This document shows positions 17,298 through 26,024 of a DNA stretch of 64,000 nucleotides, one piece after another. Origin of the DNA: CAVYWD01 sp963772225. Its GTDB lineage: Bacteria > Myxococcota > Myxococcia > Myxococcales > UBA5297. The position numbers were made by a program, and so were the translations under genes. The stretch spans positions 1,302,001-1,366,000 of the forward strand of contig CAVYWD010000002.1 in NCBI GenBank assembly GCA_963772225.1, in the 5' to 3' direction. How positions within the stretch are numbered: the stretch's first letter is position 1; each line of letters begins with the position of its first letter. The notes beneath the pieces are model-generated. The model searched no databases and had not been told where the DNA came from. It saw nothing but the letters and a program-made list of their open reading frames with translations.

Positions 17298-18809
17298 TCA
17301 AGGCATATGGGCGAAGAAGGGCCGGTCCCGCGGCTCGACCCAGCGGGCGAAGATCTGGTCGAGCTCGGCGTCGCCCTGGCCCACAAGCCCGAAGAGCTGA
17401 TCCAGGATGCCCATGTGGAGCCGGCATTTCTCGTTGTCGGGCATGCGGGCAAAGATGTTTCCCTGCGTTGAGTAGTTGTAGACCGGGCAGGTCCCGCAGT
17501 AAGGCAGGTAGGCGCAATCGCTGCAGCCGGGGAGCCCTTCGAGGCAGGAGGCAAGGCAGACCGAGCGCACCACCTCGCTCTCGATGAGGTCGCCGTAGCC
17601 ATGGCGCCCGAGCTCGCCGATTTGGAAGAGCGAGTCGCCCATCTGGTGCAGCATGCGGCCCTCGTCGCAGCAAAAGACCCGGCCGTCGTAGTTGTAGGCG
17701 AGCTGGCCGATGCCGGCGCCGCAGGGTGAGCGGATGTCGAGGTAGTTCGGGTCGCTCCCGGTGAGCATCTTCGAGAGGAAGATGGCCGCGAAGCGCTCCA
17801 TGATCTGCGTGCCCTGGCGGTTGAGCTCCAAGATGCGATCCAGCAGCTCGCCATAGAATGCGAGGAACTCCTCGGTCCCGTAGCCCACGCGCCCGGCCGA
17901 GCGCTGCGCAAAGCCGAACGGGTTGAGCGGGCGCGCGAACAGCGCCTTGAGGCCCCGCTTCGCGTACTCGTCGACGATGTCCTTGGCCCTTGAGAGCGAG
18001 CGCTGGGTGACGGTGAGCAGGGCCTCGACGTGGTACAGGTCGGGGTCGAGCCCGCGGGCCTGGTAGGCGGCGTTGATCCGCTCCATCCAGCGCACCGTCT
18101 CGGCGTGCGAGCTCGCACCACCGAACGGCCGGTTCGCGTCGTGGAGATCCTGCGGCCCGTCGAGCGAGGTGCAGACCTGGACGCCCTGTGCGACGAGGAA
18201 CTCGAGCTTCTCGTCGTCCATGAGGCTCAAATTGGAGACCAGCGAGAAGAGCACCGTCTTTCCGGCCGCGCGCCCGAGCTCCTTCGCCCGCTCGACGACG
18301 TGCTTCACCACCGGCCAGTTGGCGAGCGGCTCGCCGCCCTGGAACTCGAAGGTCACCGCTGGCGCCGGGCTCTGCAGCGCCGTCTCGATGGAGCGCTCCG
18401 CCGTCTGAAGCGACATGTCGTGCGCCGTCGACTGCATCCCCTCGCGACTCGCGTGGCAGTAGACGCAGGCCTGGTTGCAACGCAGCGTCACCACCATCAC
18501 GTGGAGGTAAGGTCCGCCGGCGGTGAAGTCCTTGCGCCGGGCCAATTGCACCGCGCGCTCCTCGTCGGTGCGGCTCCCCTGAAGCAAGCCCTTCTCGCGA
18601 AGGATCGCCCGCGCAGGCGCGTCCGCCGGGAGCCTGCCGGCCACCAGCGCCTCGAAGTCGGCGACTGGCACGAAGGCGTACTCTCCGGCGTCGCCGGTGA
18701 GCAGGACCTTCTCTCCGAGCCGGCGGAAACGGAAATTCGCGAGCCCTTCGAGCCCGTGCTCGGCCTCGCGCGCGGGCAGGGTGAGGGCGCCGCCGCTGAA
18801 GCGGGTCAT
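17298..18809 (-). CDS. hxsB: Radical SAM/SPASM maturase HxsB
   Basis: 503 residues. The N-terminal region (LANFRFRRLGEKVLLTGD, AGEYAFVP) is a leader-binding-like segment characteristic of HxsB. Then CNQACVYC (Cys 111, 115, 118) binds the SAM [4Fe-4S] cluster and EFQGGEPLANW is the GGE motif. SPASM-type Cys pairs follow: CGAGIGQLAYNYDGRVFCCD, CLASCLEGLPGCSDC and YCGTCPVYNYSTQGN, enough for two auxiliary clusters. It presumably modifies the HxS repeats of the convergent HxsA-like protein. Its ATG overlaps the HxsD stop by four bases. Last gene of a five-gene minus operon. Confidence 0.85.
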   Translation of the reverse strand: MTRFSGGALTLPAREAEHGLEGLANFRFRRLGEKVLLTGDAGEYAFVPVADFEALVAGRLPADAPARAILREKGLLQGSRTDEERAVQLARRKDFTAGGPYLHVMVVTLRCNQACVYCHASREGMQSTAHDMSLQTAERSIETALQSPAPAVTFEFQGGEPLANWPVVKHVVERAKELGRAAGKTVLFSLVSNLSLMDDEKLEFLVAQGVQVCTSLDGPQDLHDANRPFGGASSHAETVRWMERINAAYQARGLDPDLYHVEALLTVTQRSLSRAKDIVDEYAKRGLKALFARPLNPFGFAQRSAGRVGYGTEEFLAFYGELLDRILELNRQGTQIMERFAAIFLSKMLTGSDPNYLDIRSPCGAGIGQLAYNYDGRVFCCDEGRMLHQMGDSLFQIGELGRHGYGDLIESEVVRSVCLASCLEGLPGCSDCAYLPYCGTCPVYNYSTQGNIFARMPDNEKCRLHMGILDQLFGLVGQGDAELDQIFARWVEPRDRPFFAHMP

Positions 18810-19309
18810 CGGCCGCCCTCCGTGTTGCCCGAGGCCGGGGCCTTCGGTGGGGCAGCGCCCGGCTCGGCGGCCTTCTCCTTGGCCTTGGCGCCGTACTTTT
18901 CCTCCCAGGGCACCGCGATGCCGAGCGGATCGTCGAGGTAGTCGTCGCCCTCGGCGGGAAGGAACTGGGGCTCGACCCCAAGCTGCTCGTCCGAGGGCAG
19001 CTCGCTCGCCTCCGCCACCACGGGTGCCGCGCCGAACAGCGCGCGGACGACGATGGCCTCGCGGACCTTCTCGTGCCGCGCCGCGACGCGGAGCCGAAGC
19101 GCCTGAGAGAGCAGCTCGTTCTGGAACTCGCCCGCGACCGCCCTCATCGCCTCGTCGCTCGTCTCCGTTTTGGGTGAGAGAGAGGCCCGGACGCGCGCAT
19201 CCGACACCTTGTCGACTTGGACGTAGCAGCGCTCCGTAAAGACGAAGGCCGCACCCATCACCGCGTCGAGAGGATAGAGGTCGAGGTCGAACTCGAGTTC
19301 GAGGTTCAC
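18806..19309 (-). CDS. hxsD: HxsD-like small partner protein
   Basis: 167 residues. MNLELEFDLDLYPLDAVMGA then FVFTERCYVQVD open a small alpha/beta domain. FQNELLSQALRLRVAARHEK with VREAIVVRALF matches the conserved helical signature of HxsD (an LLNDxxLR-type segment followed by IR...A/L). The last 60 residues are an acidic/Ala-Pro extension. HxsD always accompanies HxsB and HxsC in the His-Xaa-Ser system; its role, possibly peptide recognition, is not established. Coupled to hxsB by ATGA. Confidence 0.75.
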   Translation of the reverse strand: MNLELEFDLDLYPLDAVMGAAFVFTERCYVQVDKVSDARVRASLSPKTETSDEAMRAVAGEFQNELLSQALRLRVAARHEKVREAIVVRALFGAAPVVAEASELPSDEQLGVEPQFLPAEGDDYLDDPLGIAVPWEEKYGAKAKEKAAEPGAAPPKAPASGNTEGGR

Positions 19310-19369
19310 GCGTTCACTCCCGGGTAGAGCGCAAGCGGTTGCTATCTGGCGCGAGTGGCATCGCCTTTG

Positions 19370-20350
19370 TCAAGGCGAGCCGCGTCCCGGCGTGCGGATC
19401 GGAGCTCCCTCCTCGCCCCTCCGGACCCGCGCCGCGATGGCCTCCGGATCGAGGAACAGGGGGTACAGCTCCGCGCCGTCGCTCGTCTCGCCGAGGCCGT
19501 CTAACCCGCCGCAGAGCGCGCTCACACGGCATACCTCGCACGCGGCGGTCTTGCCGTGGACGAAAGCCCCGCTCTCCTGCCGCACCATCCCCTTCGCGTC
19601 CAAGAAGTGAATGATCCGCTCCTCACCCTTCACCAGTTTTCGCGTCTCGGTGGAGCAGTGCGCCCACTCCGCCATGTAGCAGAGCGGGACCCGCTCCACT
19701 CGGAAGGTGAGACCGGCCTTCTCCAAGAGGCGCAGCGCGCGCGCGAGGGAGAGCTCCACGTCGGCAAGCCGCGGAACGGTGTCCGGGTTCTCGGCCACCC
19801 GGTTCATGCGCGCATCCAGGAAGTTGAAGACCAGGTGTTGCACGCGGGGGAAGCGCTCGAGGACGAACCGGGCGATTCCGTCGAGCGCGCCCGCGTTGAA
19901 TCGGTGGATGACGCAGTTCACGTCGGCGCTCAGGCGGCGGCTCGCGCCCACCCGCTCCAGCGTCCGGACGGCGCGCGCGTGCGAGCCGGGGTTGCGCGTC
20001 AGGTCATCGTGCACGACGGGGTCGTGGGAGTAGAGCGAGACGTGGAGGTGCTTGAGCCCAGCGCCGGCGAGCTCGTCGAGCAATTCTCCCTCAGCCAGCC
20101 GCTGGCCATTGGTGATGATGCGGGCCGCGAGCCCGAGCGAAGTGGCGTGGCGCACGGCATCGGCGAGCCAGGGGACCAGCGTCGGCTCGCCGCCGGTCAG
20201 GATGACGCCGTCGTAACGGCGCGCGGCGAAGTCGTCCACGATGCGACGCGCCTCGCCCAGGTCGATCTCCCTGTCGGTGGGCGGGTTGGAGCAGAACCGG
20301 CACTTCTGGTTGCACGCCCGCGTCACCTGGATGTAGCCGAGGTTCGCCAT
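19370..20350 (-). CDS. Radical SAM protein (possible HxsC counterpart)
   Basis: 326 residues. CNQKCRFCSNPP (Cys 13, 17, 20) is the CX3CX2C cluster site, and VILTGGEPTLVPWL the GGE motif. RIITNGQRL and HVSLYSHDPVVHDDLTRNPG follow in barrel order. Near the C-terminus, VPLCYMAEW and CEVCRVSALCGG supply four Cys for a probable auxiliary cluster. It sits in the operon position where the second Hxs radical SAM enzyme (HxsC) is expected, and CSNPP resembles the extended cluster motif I associate with HxsC. The rest looks closer to the other rSAMs of this cluster, so I leave the symbol empty. ATG 20350 lies 2 bp after the upstream stop. Confidence 0.75.
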   Translation of the reverse strand: MANLGYIQVTRACNQKCRFCSNPPTDREIDLGEARRIVDDFAARRYDGVILTGGEPTLVPWLADAVRHATSLGLAARIITNGQRLAEGELLDELAGAGLKHLHVSLYSHDPVVHDDLTRNPGSHARAVRTLERVGASRRLSADVNCVIHRFNAGALDGIARFVLERFPRVQHLVFNFLDARMNRVAENPDTVPRLADVELSLARALRLLEKAGLTFRVERVPLCYMAEWAHCSTETRKLVKGEERIIHFLDAKGMVRQESGAFVHGKTAACEVCRVSALCGGLDGLGETSDGAELYPLFLDPEAIAARVRRGEEGAPIRTPGRGSP

Positions 20351-20352
20351 CG

Positions 20353-21966
20353 TCAGGTCGCCTCCCGAGGGCGCATCCAGCCGAAGCCGCGGGCGCGGAT
20401 CGTATTCACGTGGGCGCCCGCGCAGGCGCCCGCGTCGGCGCACGCGCGGCAGCGCAGCGACTTCGTCCGATAGCGCTCGCGGATGTAGCGCTCGGCCCAA
20501 GGAAGGATGTCGAGCCCCCCGGCCGCGCCGAGGCTCTTCGCCTCGAGGGTTGTGCGCGCCCTCTGAGTGCGAGGCGCGAGGCATCGGGTCAGGCCCTCCG
20601 ACCGCGCGGCGCTCGCCAGCTCCGCCACTGCGCTCGGCTCCGGGTCGCGGGCCAAGACATCGGAGAGGAGTGCGCGGCCGGGGAGCGTGAGAATCGCTCG
20701 GCTCGGCGCAGCGGCGGCCGCGCGGCGGGCAAGCTCCTCGCCTCCGCGCTCGAGCGGGATCTCCAGCTCGGCGCCGAGCTCGAGGGCGAAGGGAAGATCC
20801 TCGAGGCGGCGCACGATCACCCGGCGCGCCCTCCCCGCCAGGTCGACATGGAGCCCGGCCAAGCTTTCGAGGTCGAGCTCCAGCGCGGCCGTCGAGGCGC
20901 GAGGAAGCGACCGCAGGGCATCGGCGGCCTCCCGCTCGTTCGCGGCCGAGAGGCGATACGACGCGCGGCGCTGGCGAGCCAGGGCTTCCAGGCGGGCCGC
21001 TCCGAGCGATTCGACGTCCGATGCGTGGAGGGCCAGCACCTCGAACTCGCCGGCGGCGAGCCGCTCGCGATCCTCCTCGAGCGACCGGCAGAGGTGCTCG
21101 AGATAACAGGAGCCACACCGCTCACCGCGGCACTCTAGCGGCTCGCCCGTCGCCAGAAAGGCGTCGAATGCCTCGCGCGACCCGTGCATCTCGTCCAGGA
21201 GCTTGTGCGGGTCTTGGATGAGGTGCTCGGCGCCCTCGAGCAGGGGCGCCGGCCAGCGGTTGGTCCAGACGTGCATCCCCGGCTCCGCGGCGACGCGCAG
21301 CGCCTGAAGAATGTGGTCGCGCTCCTCGGCAGGGTCGAAGAAAAGCTCCTCGCGGTGCTCTTCGAAACCCCGGCCGAAGGGGATGAGGTAGAGCAGGTCG
21401 AACTCCCGGATGCCGAGCCCCGTGAAGAACCGGAGAATGTCGGCGAGGTGGCCGACATTCAGGCGCGTGACGACCACATCGATGGAAACGACGCGCCCTG
21501 CGCGCAGCAAGTTCTTCACCCCGCGAATGCTCTGGGCGAAGGCGCCGCGCGCGCCGACCAGCCGGTCGTGCAGCTCCGGCGTGTGCCCATGCATCGAGAC
21601 CGTGGCCTCTTGCAGTCCGGCGGCGACGGCGAGCTCGGTGAAGCGCTCGTAGGCGAACATCCGTCCGTTGCTGATGGCCTGGACCCACCGGTAGCCCGCC
21701 CGCGCGCCGGCGGCGACGACCTCGGCAAAGCGGGGATGCAGGGTGGGCTCGCCGCCCGAGAGGACGAGCCGGGACGCCCCTCGGCTTCTCCCTAGTTCGA
21801 TGTCGCGATTCACCTCCTCGAAGGGAACAACGGAGCCGTCCTGCCGGAGTGCGTCGTGGCAGAAAAGGCAGCCGTTGTTGCAACGCCGCGTGAGGCGAAC
21901 CCAGTGGCGCAGCTCGGTAGCCGCCTGCTCGCGCGCCAGCACCGCCTCCAGGGCCGCTCCGCTCAT
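20353..21966 (-). CDS. Radical SAM protein with long C-terminal extension, 537 aa
   Basis: CNNGCLFC (Cys 29, 33, 36), LVLSGGEPTLHPRF, AISNGRMFAYERF and VSMHGHTPELHDRLVGARGA define a complete rSAM core in residues about 20-290. CRGERCGSCYLEHLCRSL at about 320 is the cluster's shared Cys motif. The remaining 200 residues are helical, with a further CRACADAGACAG near the end that could bind another cluster. The extension is not recognised. Start ATG 21966 overlaps the upstream gene's stop by four bases (ATGA). Second gene of the minus rSAM/Hxs operon. Confidence 0.8.
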   Translation of the reverse strand: MSGAALEAVLAREQAATELRHWVRLTRRCNNGCLFCHDALRQDGSVVPFEEVNRDIELGRSRGASRLVLSGGEPTLHPRFAEVVAAGARAGYRWVQAISNGRMFAYERFTELAVAAGLQEATVSMHGHTPELHDRLVGARGAFAQSIRGVKNLLRAGRVVSIDVVVTRLNVGHLADILRFFTGLGIREFDLLYLIPFGRGFEEHREELFFDPAEERDHILQALRVAAEPGMHVWTNRWPAPLLEGAEHLIQDPHKLLDEMHGSREAFDAFLATGEPLECRGERCGSCYLEHLCRSLEEDRERLAAGEFEVLALHASDVESLGAARLEALARQRRASYRLSAANEREAADALRSLPRASTAALELDLESLAGLHVDLAGRARRVIVRRLEDLPFALELGAELEIPLERGGEELARRAAAAAPSRAILTLPGRALLSDVLARDPEPSAVAELASAARSEGLTRCLAPRTQRARTTLEAKSLGAAGGLDILPWAERYIRERYRTKSLRCRACADAGACAGAHVNTIRARGFGWMRPREAT

Positions 21967-22940
21967 GCTGGCGCCCCGGCGCTTCCGAGCGCTCGGCGCG
22001 AGCGGACCGGCCGGAACTCCTCCCAGCCGTACCGCTCCGGGTACTCGCGCCAGGGCCCCTCGCACTCGGCGAAGAAGGCGCAGCTCGGGCAGTCGGGCCC
22101 CTTGAGCTTGCCCTCGTCGAGGCGATAGCGCGTGTAGTCCTGGATGGTCGTCTCCGCATCGAAAACGGCGGTGCGCGGGATGTACCTCTCGACCACGCAC
22201 TGTTCGTAGCCGTCCAAGATGCAGTGCGGGACGGCCTCGGTGAAAACCCTGCGCCCGGCGGAGAAGCCCACCTGGAGCGCGGCCTTCAGGTAAGGCGCGG
22301 CGAGCTCCATGCGCGGGACGACCTGCTGGAAGCGGTCGCCGGCGGTGCCGACTGGATGCACGAAGGCGAGCTGGAACTGCTCGACGCCCAGCGCGACCAG
22401 GAGGCGCGCCAAGTCGACCAGGTGCCGATAGCTCGATCGGGTCACCACGCTATTCGTGATGACGACCTGGCCGGCCGCCTTGAGGTTGCGGATGCCGGTC
22501 ACCGTCTGCGCGAACGCGCCGGGGGCGCCGGTGAGGAAGTCGTGCAGCGCGGCGGTGGGCCCGTGCAGCGCCGGGGAGAACTCGTTGGCGCCTGCCGCGA
22601 CGAGCTTTTGGACGAAGCCGGTGTGGGCGAACATCCTGCCGTTCGATTGGATCTGGATGGTGCGGTACCCGAGCTCCTTGGCCCAGGCGACGAGCTCCGG
22701 CAGGTCTTTGCGGACCGTGGGCTCGCCGCCGGTGAAGACCACCGAGTCGGCGCGCGCCCTCTCGGAGCGGAGGATGGAGCGGATCTCGTCGGTCGGGCGC
22801 GGGGCGAACCGGGAGCGCTTGTCGCCCTGCACGCAGAAGACGCAGTGGTTGTTGCAGGCGAACCCGACCTTCACGTCGATGCGTGCGCCCGCACGGGGCA
22901 CGGGGGTCTCGCGGTGCTCGGGGTCCGATGTCGGGATCAC
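21963..22940 (-). CDS. Radical SAM protein, 325 aa
   Basis: First gene of the minus operon, starting at GTG 22940 directly below a 41-bp promoter-like repeat. CNNHCVFCVQG (Cys 29, 33, 36), VVFTGGEPTVRKDLPELV, IQIQSNGRMFAHTGF and SPALHGPTAALHDFLTGAPG give the full rSAM core. VPHCILDGYE plus CPSCAFFAECEGPWREY form the shared auxiliary-cluster signature. The five genes 22940 to 17298 overlap or are spaced by 2-60 bp. The target peptide or small molecule is unknown; HxsA is one candidate. Confidence 0.82.
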   Translation of the reverse strand: MIPTSDPEHRETPVPRAGARIDVKVGFACNNHCVFCVQGDKRSRFAPRPTDEIRSILRSERARADSVVFTGGEPTVRKDLPELVAWAKELGYRTIQIQSNGRMFAHTGFVQKLVAAGANEFSPALHGPTAALHDFLTGAPGAFAQTVTGIRNLKAAGQVVITNSVVTRSSYRHLVDLARLLVALGVEQFQLAFVHPVGTAGDRFQQVVPRMELAAPYLKAALQVGFSAGRRVFTEAVPHCILDGYEQCVVERYIPRTAVFDAETTIQDYTRYRLDEGKLKGPDCPSCAFFAECEGPWREYPERYGWEEFRPVRSRRALGSAGAPA

Positions 22941-22981
22941 GAGGCGAATCCTGCGCGCAGGGCGGCGTCGAGGTCAACGCC
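22941..22981 (-). promoter_or_regulatory. 41-bp promoter-like repeat upstream of the minus rSAM/Hxs operon
   Basis: Read on the minus strand it begins GGCGTTGACCTCGACGCC and ends GCAGGATTCGCCTC immediately before GTG 22940. TTGACC could be a -35 and AGGATT a -10, about 19 bp apart. A copy with only three mismatches lies at 32484-32524 in the same orientation, upstream of the 32349 minus gene. That suggests co-regulation. Confidence 0.45.
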
Positions 22982-23379
22982 CGCCTGAGGTGGTCGAGGC
23001 GACGGCTCGCAGCCCGCAAGGCGACGTGTTGACCCCGGAGCGGCCGACGGCGAGGCCTGCCTTTCCACTCCCCTCTACTCTTGTGCGTAAGCCGCGCGCG
23101 ACCGGGCCTTGGCCGCTGGCCCCTCTCGCGACCAGCGGCCTCAATATCTATGACCGAGACGAGAGCTTGCTCCCCGACGATGTCGGAGAGCAGGTCAACG
23201 GCATCGAATCGATGGACGCGAACGCTCACTACCGCTTCGCGCGCAGGATGTAACCCGAATAGCCAACAACCCAGATGTCCTGAGAATTGCCCGGGGCCAG
23301 CGCAAGCCCCCATTCTATGGCAACAGCCCCTACAATTGCCGTAACAGAATGCGCGACACTCAGCCCTATCGTTTCACAT
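22982..23379. other. Spacer between rSAM/Hxs operon and toxin island
   Basis: About 400 bp with no supported gene; it separates the start of the minus operon from the 3' end of the polymorphic-toxin island. GC content falls toward the island side (23260-23380). Confidence 0.35.
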
Positions 23380-23889
23380 CTAAACTCTATCCAACCACCT
23401 CATCCTGGACGGATCGAGTGCCTCCTCGATACTCGAAAGCAATTCACGACGCACCTCGATGTAATTGATCGGAATTTCGGCAATGACCTCGTCCCGATTC
23501 TCGTCGCAGCAGACCAAGGCCACCTTGCCACCCACCTCGTCACATATTTCCCTCATGCGCACTTTCCCGACCTCCCAATCCATCTTCCTATCGGACAGAA
23601 TCGATTCCACCGCGCGAACATCAACCGGAATCAACGCGTAGACACGTCGGCGCAACTCTTGTGACCAGGCGACAAGTGATGCAAGGCAGATCCCTTCCTT
23701 CCATGTTGGCCGGACCAGTGCGACCACGAGTCCGTCATACCAATCAAGAACACTCACAGGCTCTAAGCGACCTAGCACTATTACCCCCTTTTGTTTGAAT
23801 ACCCTATTAAAGAGATCGGCTATCTCTTGAGTGACCGGATCGCCCTCCACTTGCTCCACCTTGAAGCTCCCCTCAACTTCGGTCATCAT
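23380..23889 (-). CDS. Hypothetical protein of toxin island (orphan immunity-like), 169 aa
   Basis: Begins MMTEVEGSFKVEQVEGDPV and contains DWYDGLVVALVRPTWKEGI and ICDEVGGKVALVCCDENRD. Acidic, soluble, no signal peptide. Lower GC than its surroundings. The family is not recognised. Position downstream of an Rhs effector, in a run of unrelated small soluble genes on the same strand, fits an orphan immunity gene. Start ATG 23889 lies 17 bp inside the end of the preceding gene, next to a copy of the dispersed repeat. Confidence 0.5.
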   Translation of the reverse strand: MMTEVEGSFKVEQVEGDPVTQEIADLFNRVFKQKGVIVLGRLEPVSVLDWYDGLVVALVRPTWKEGICLASLVAWSQELRRRVYALIPVDVRAVESILSDRKMDWEVGKVRMREICDEVGGKVALVCCDENRDEVIAEIPINYIEVRRELLSSIEEALDPSRMRWLDRV

Positions 23890-24391
23890 TATCCAGCGGC
23901 CTTTTGCTCTCCCTTTCGCACTCCAGAGTGGAGGCACCCTTACACGCTCGAACATATAGCGCCCCAGCAGCGTAGGCGCGCTCCATCCTCGTCTTCCTCG
24001 TAGCAAAACCGAAATTGCCGTCTCTATGCATAAACAGCACATCGGGCGCCAGAGCACATTGGAGACGATCGACGTTTTTCGCCAACCACTGCACATTGAC
24101 AACCATAGCACCGCATTCATCGGAGTAACGATGAAACCACACCACATTCGAGCTCGGCCACGCACACTGACCAAGTGCATCCTGGAGCAGCCTTCCTCGA
24201 AGCCGGTTTTTGAGCGCGTCGTTGACCAATCGCCAATACGCTTCCCCCAGCACTCCCGACTCATCGCGCTCAAGAAACGCCAGCACCGGCCGGATGTCTG
24301 CTGGAATCAGGTCGAAGATAGAGCTTCTCCTTTTTCGGGCACGCGCCAGCCAGGCAAGATGTTCAATCCTTTTCCTTCGCTCATCGGACAT
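23873..24391 (-). CDS. Hypothetical protein of toxin island (orphan immunity-like), 172 aa
   Basis: Begins MSDERRKRIEHLAWLARARK and contains FDLIPADIRPVLAFLERDES and NVVWFHRYSDECGAMVVNVQ. No known family recognised. The last 20 codons read through a copy of the dispersed palindromic repeat (23923-23946), so the C-terminus looks like repeat sequence replacing the original end. It may therefore be truncated. Same-strand array with other small soluble proteins. Confidence 0.45.
   Translation of the reverse strand: MSDERRKRIEHLAWLARARKRRSSIFDLIPADIRPVLAFLERDESGVLGEAYWRLVNDALKNRLRGRLLQDALGQCAWPSSNVVWFHRYSDECGAMVVNVQWLAKNVDRLQCALAPDVLFMHRDGNFGFATRKTRMERAYAAGALYVRACKGASTLECERESKRPLDNDDRS
23923..23946 (+). 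repeat. Dispersed palindromic repeat, copy 3
   Basis: CGCACTCCAGAGTGGAGGCA followed by CCC matches the 2954-2977 copy except at two or three bases. It sits inside the 3' end of a small gene. Confidence 0.55.
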
Positions 24392-24629
24392 TGATTCACT
24401 CCGAGTACACAATAGGGCTGCCAACATCCAGCAGCATCCTGGCTCGGCCGCCGGCTTCGCCTGCATACTGGTCCTCACCGCATGCCCCGTCCCTCAACAA
24501 GCTCGATCGCTCCACCATCAATTACTGCAACTACGTTCATTTCATGGACAACGGACCTCCGCCTGGGCCCGCGAGGTCCGGCAAGGCACCTGGCCTTCGC
24601 GCAGTCAGGTGACCACGAGCGGCTTCCAT

Positions 24630-24653
24630 CTCGCACTCCAGAGTAGCCACACC
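24630..24653 (+). repeat. Dispersed palindromic repeat, copy 4
   Basis: CGCACTCCAGAGTAGCCACA followed by CCC. A degenerate copy lying between two small genes of the toxin island. Confidence 0.5.
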
Positions 24654-24691
24654 CGCCACACCCATGAATCATAGAGGCCGCCGCCTCGACC

Positions 24692-25141
24692 TCAATGCAA
24701 ATAGCTTTTGAATGCTTGGTCGAGCAAGACCACTACCCGGCTCGCCCCAACCGGGATTGATTTTCTGAAAATGCTTTCCATCAACGCGTGAACACTGACG
24801 CCATCACATACAATTTCAATTTTCGGCATCGAATAATCACCACCGATCGCAAATCGCTTTCCAACCGCAAGTTCTTTCCACTCAATCCAGGTCGTCCACC
24901 ACTGAAAATGCTCGCTTTTCGACCGCAGGCTCCCGACTCGCGGAAAGCGAAAACTTATTCTCTTGACGTCGGCAAATTTCACACACACCAACTGCAAGCG
25001 CCCCCGCATAGGCCTCAGATGATCAGCAACAACCACTAGAGACACCGCCTTATCCCATTCGGAGAAGTCGACGTCGATGACATGCGCATCGCTAAACACC
25101 ACACGCAACTCATCTCTCTCCCGCTCGCTCTTGTCTCTCAC
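24692..25141 (-). CDS. Immunity-like protein, 149 aa
   Basis: GTG 25141 is chosen because GAGGG lies five bases upstream and the frame above it looks non-coding. The protein reads VRDKSERERDELRVVFSD and VDFSEWDKAVSLVVVADHL, with a C-terminal RVVVLLDQAFKSYLH. A small soluble alpha/beta protein, not assigned to a family. It directly follows the orphan toxin tip at 25219-25566, which is the usual toxin-immunity order, so it is probably the cognate immunity protein of that tip. Confidence 0.5.
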   Translation of the reverse strand: MRDKSERERDELRVVFSDAHVIDVDFSEWDKAVSLVVVADHLRPMRGRLQLVCVKFADVKRISFRFPRVGSLRSKSEHFQWWTTWIEWKELAVGKRFAIGGDYSMPKIEIVCDGVSVHALMESIFRKSIPVGASRVVVLLDQAFKSYLH

Positions 25142-25218
25142 ATTTCCCTCACACACCTGACATCGGGCGGCAATAGCGATTTGCACTGTTATTGGCCAGT
25201 TTGAACTTACCAGCTTAC

Positions 25219-25566
25219 TCAGGCTGCACGAATATGTCCGGCGGCGTCGAAGCTCTCCACGCGCTTGCCCTTCATACTGTAGCGCTCCCCGCCCTGCCCT
25301 TGAATGTGCCAATGAGGCTTCTGTCCTTCCGCGAGCGCGGTACCGGCGTCAAAATGCACCTGCGCACCCGTCGTCGAGTGCAAGAAGGTCACGCGATCGC
25401 TCTTCGGCGACAATTGACCCTTGTATCGAAACCCGGCCCCTTCCAACTTCTTCCTCCCAGCGTTGAACTTCTTTCCAGTTAGGTCGACACCACGTGCTCC
25501 GGAGCATCCGTACCCCCATGACGGGCTTCGCGACAGCGAAGTCTCGGAGGAGCCAACGGCGAGCCT
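25219..25566 (-). pseudogene. Orphan Rhs/polymorphic toxin C-terminal tip
   Basis: The open frame has no upstream ATG or GTG and reads GVDLTGKKFNAGRKKLEGAG, FRYKGQLSPKSDRVTF and TALAEGQKPHWHIQGQGG. The KPHWH motif is typical of small C-terminal toxin domains in polymorphic toxins. Without a start or a delivery domain it is best read as a displaced tip kept for recombination, or as a decaying remnant. The next gene downstream (24692-25141) is a plausible immunity partner. Confidence 0.45.
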
Positions 25567-25719
25567 TCATCGCTTGACCAGGGCCTCCTGTTCGGCCTCC
25601 ACCCAACGCCCATCGCTGCCCCCTTAACTTCGAGCCCGCGCCGACAACACCAACTGCCCCTTCCCATCTCGCCGCTCAACGCCAATCGACTTCGCCCTGG
25701 AATACTCGCGTTCCAAGCT

Positions 25720-26022
25720 CTATTTCAACAAAGCGAAAGCGCGTTCGAATTCACCCGTTTCAAGCATATCTTTGACAGCTATCGTTATTGTTGAAGTCGA
25801 GAGATCGGAGAGAATCACCATTCCGCTCGCCCAAAGGTAGACCCCCCCTGCACATTCGCCAGTCGCCCGATTCTTTTCAAAGAGCCGGGCTAGATTTGCG
25901 AGAGTGAACATGGTGGCCCCGTATCGCCTTCCATCGCGAAGCACCACCTCCACGTCAATGTTGTCGTCATCCGGATCCCAAGACTGACCTCCGACGACAT
26001 GCAAAGCAAAGTCACCACTCAT
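25720..26022 (-). CDS. Cognate immunity protein of the Rhs effector, 100 aa
   Basis: Starts two bases after the Rhs stop. The sequence MSGDFALHVVGGQSWDPD, MFTLANLARLFEKNRATGEC and VKDMLETGEFERAFALLK describes a small soluble acidic protein of a type often found beside RelE/ParE-like toxin tips. The immediate downstream position is the standard immunity location. No DNA-binding motif is seen. Confidence 0.65.
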   Translation of the reverse strand: MSGDFALHVVGGQSWDPDDDNIDVEVVLRDGRRYGATMFTLANLARLFEKNRATGECAGGVYLWASGMVILSDLSTSTITIAVKDMLETGEFERAFALLK

Positions 26023-26024
26023 GA

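Noticed and set aside
17060..17587. Plus-strand gene between hxsA and hxsB (possible second precursor)
   Set aside because: Mostly antisense to the end of hxsB; translation lacks leader or core features.
16537..18981. 814-codon minus-strand open frame across hxsA and hxsB
   Set aside because: Arg/Pro-rich antisense or out-of-frame reading; the true genes in this interval have strong family motifs in other frames.
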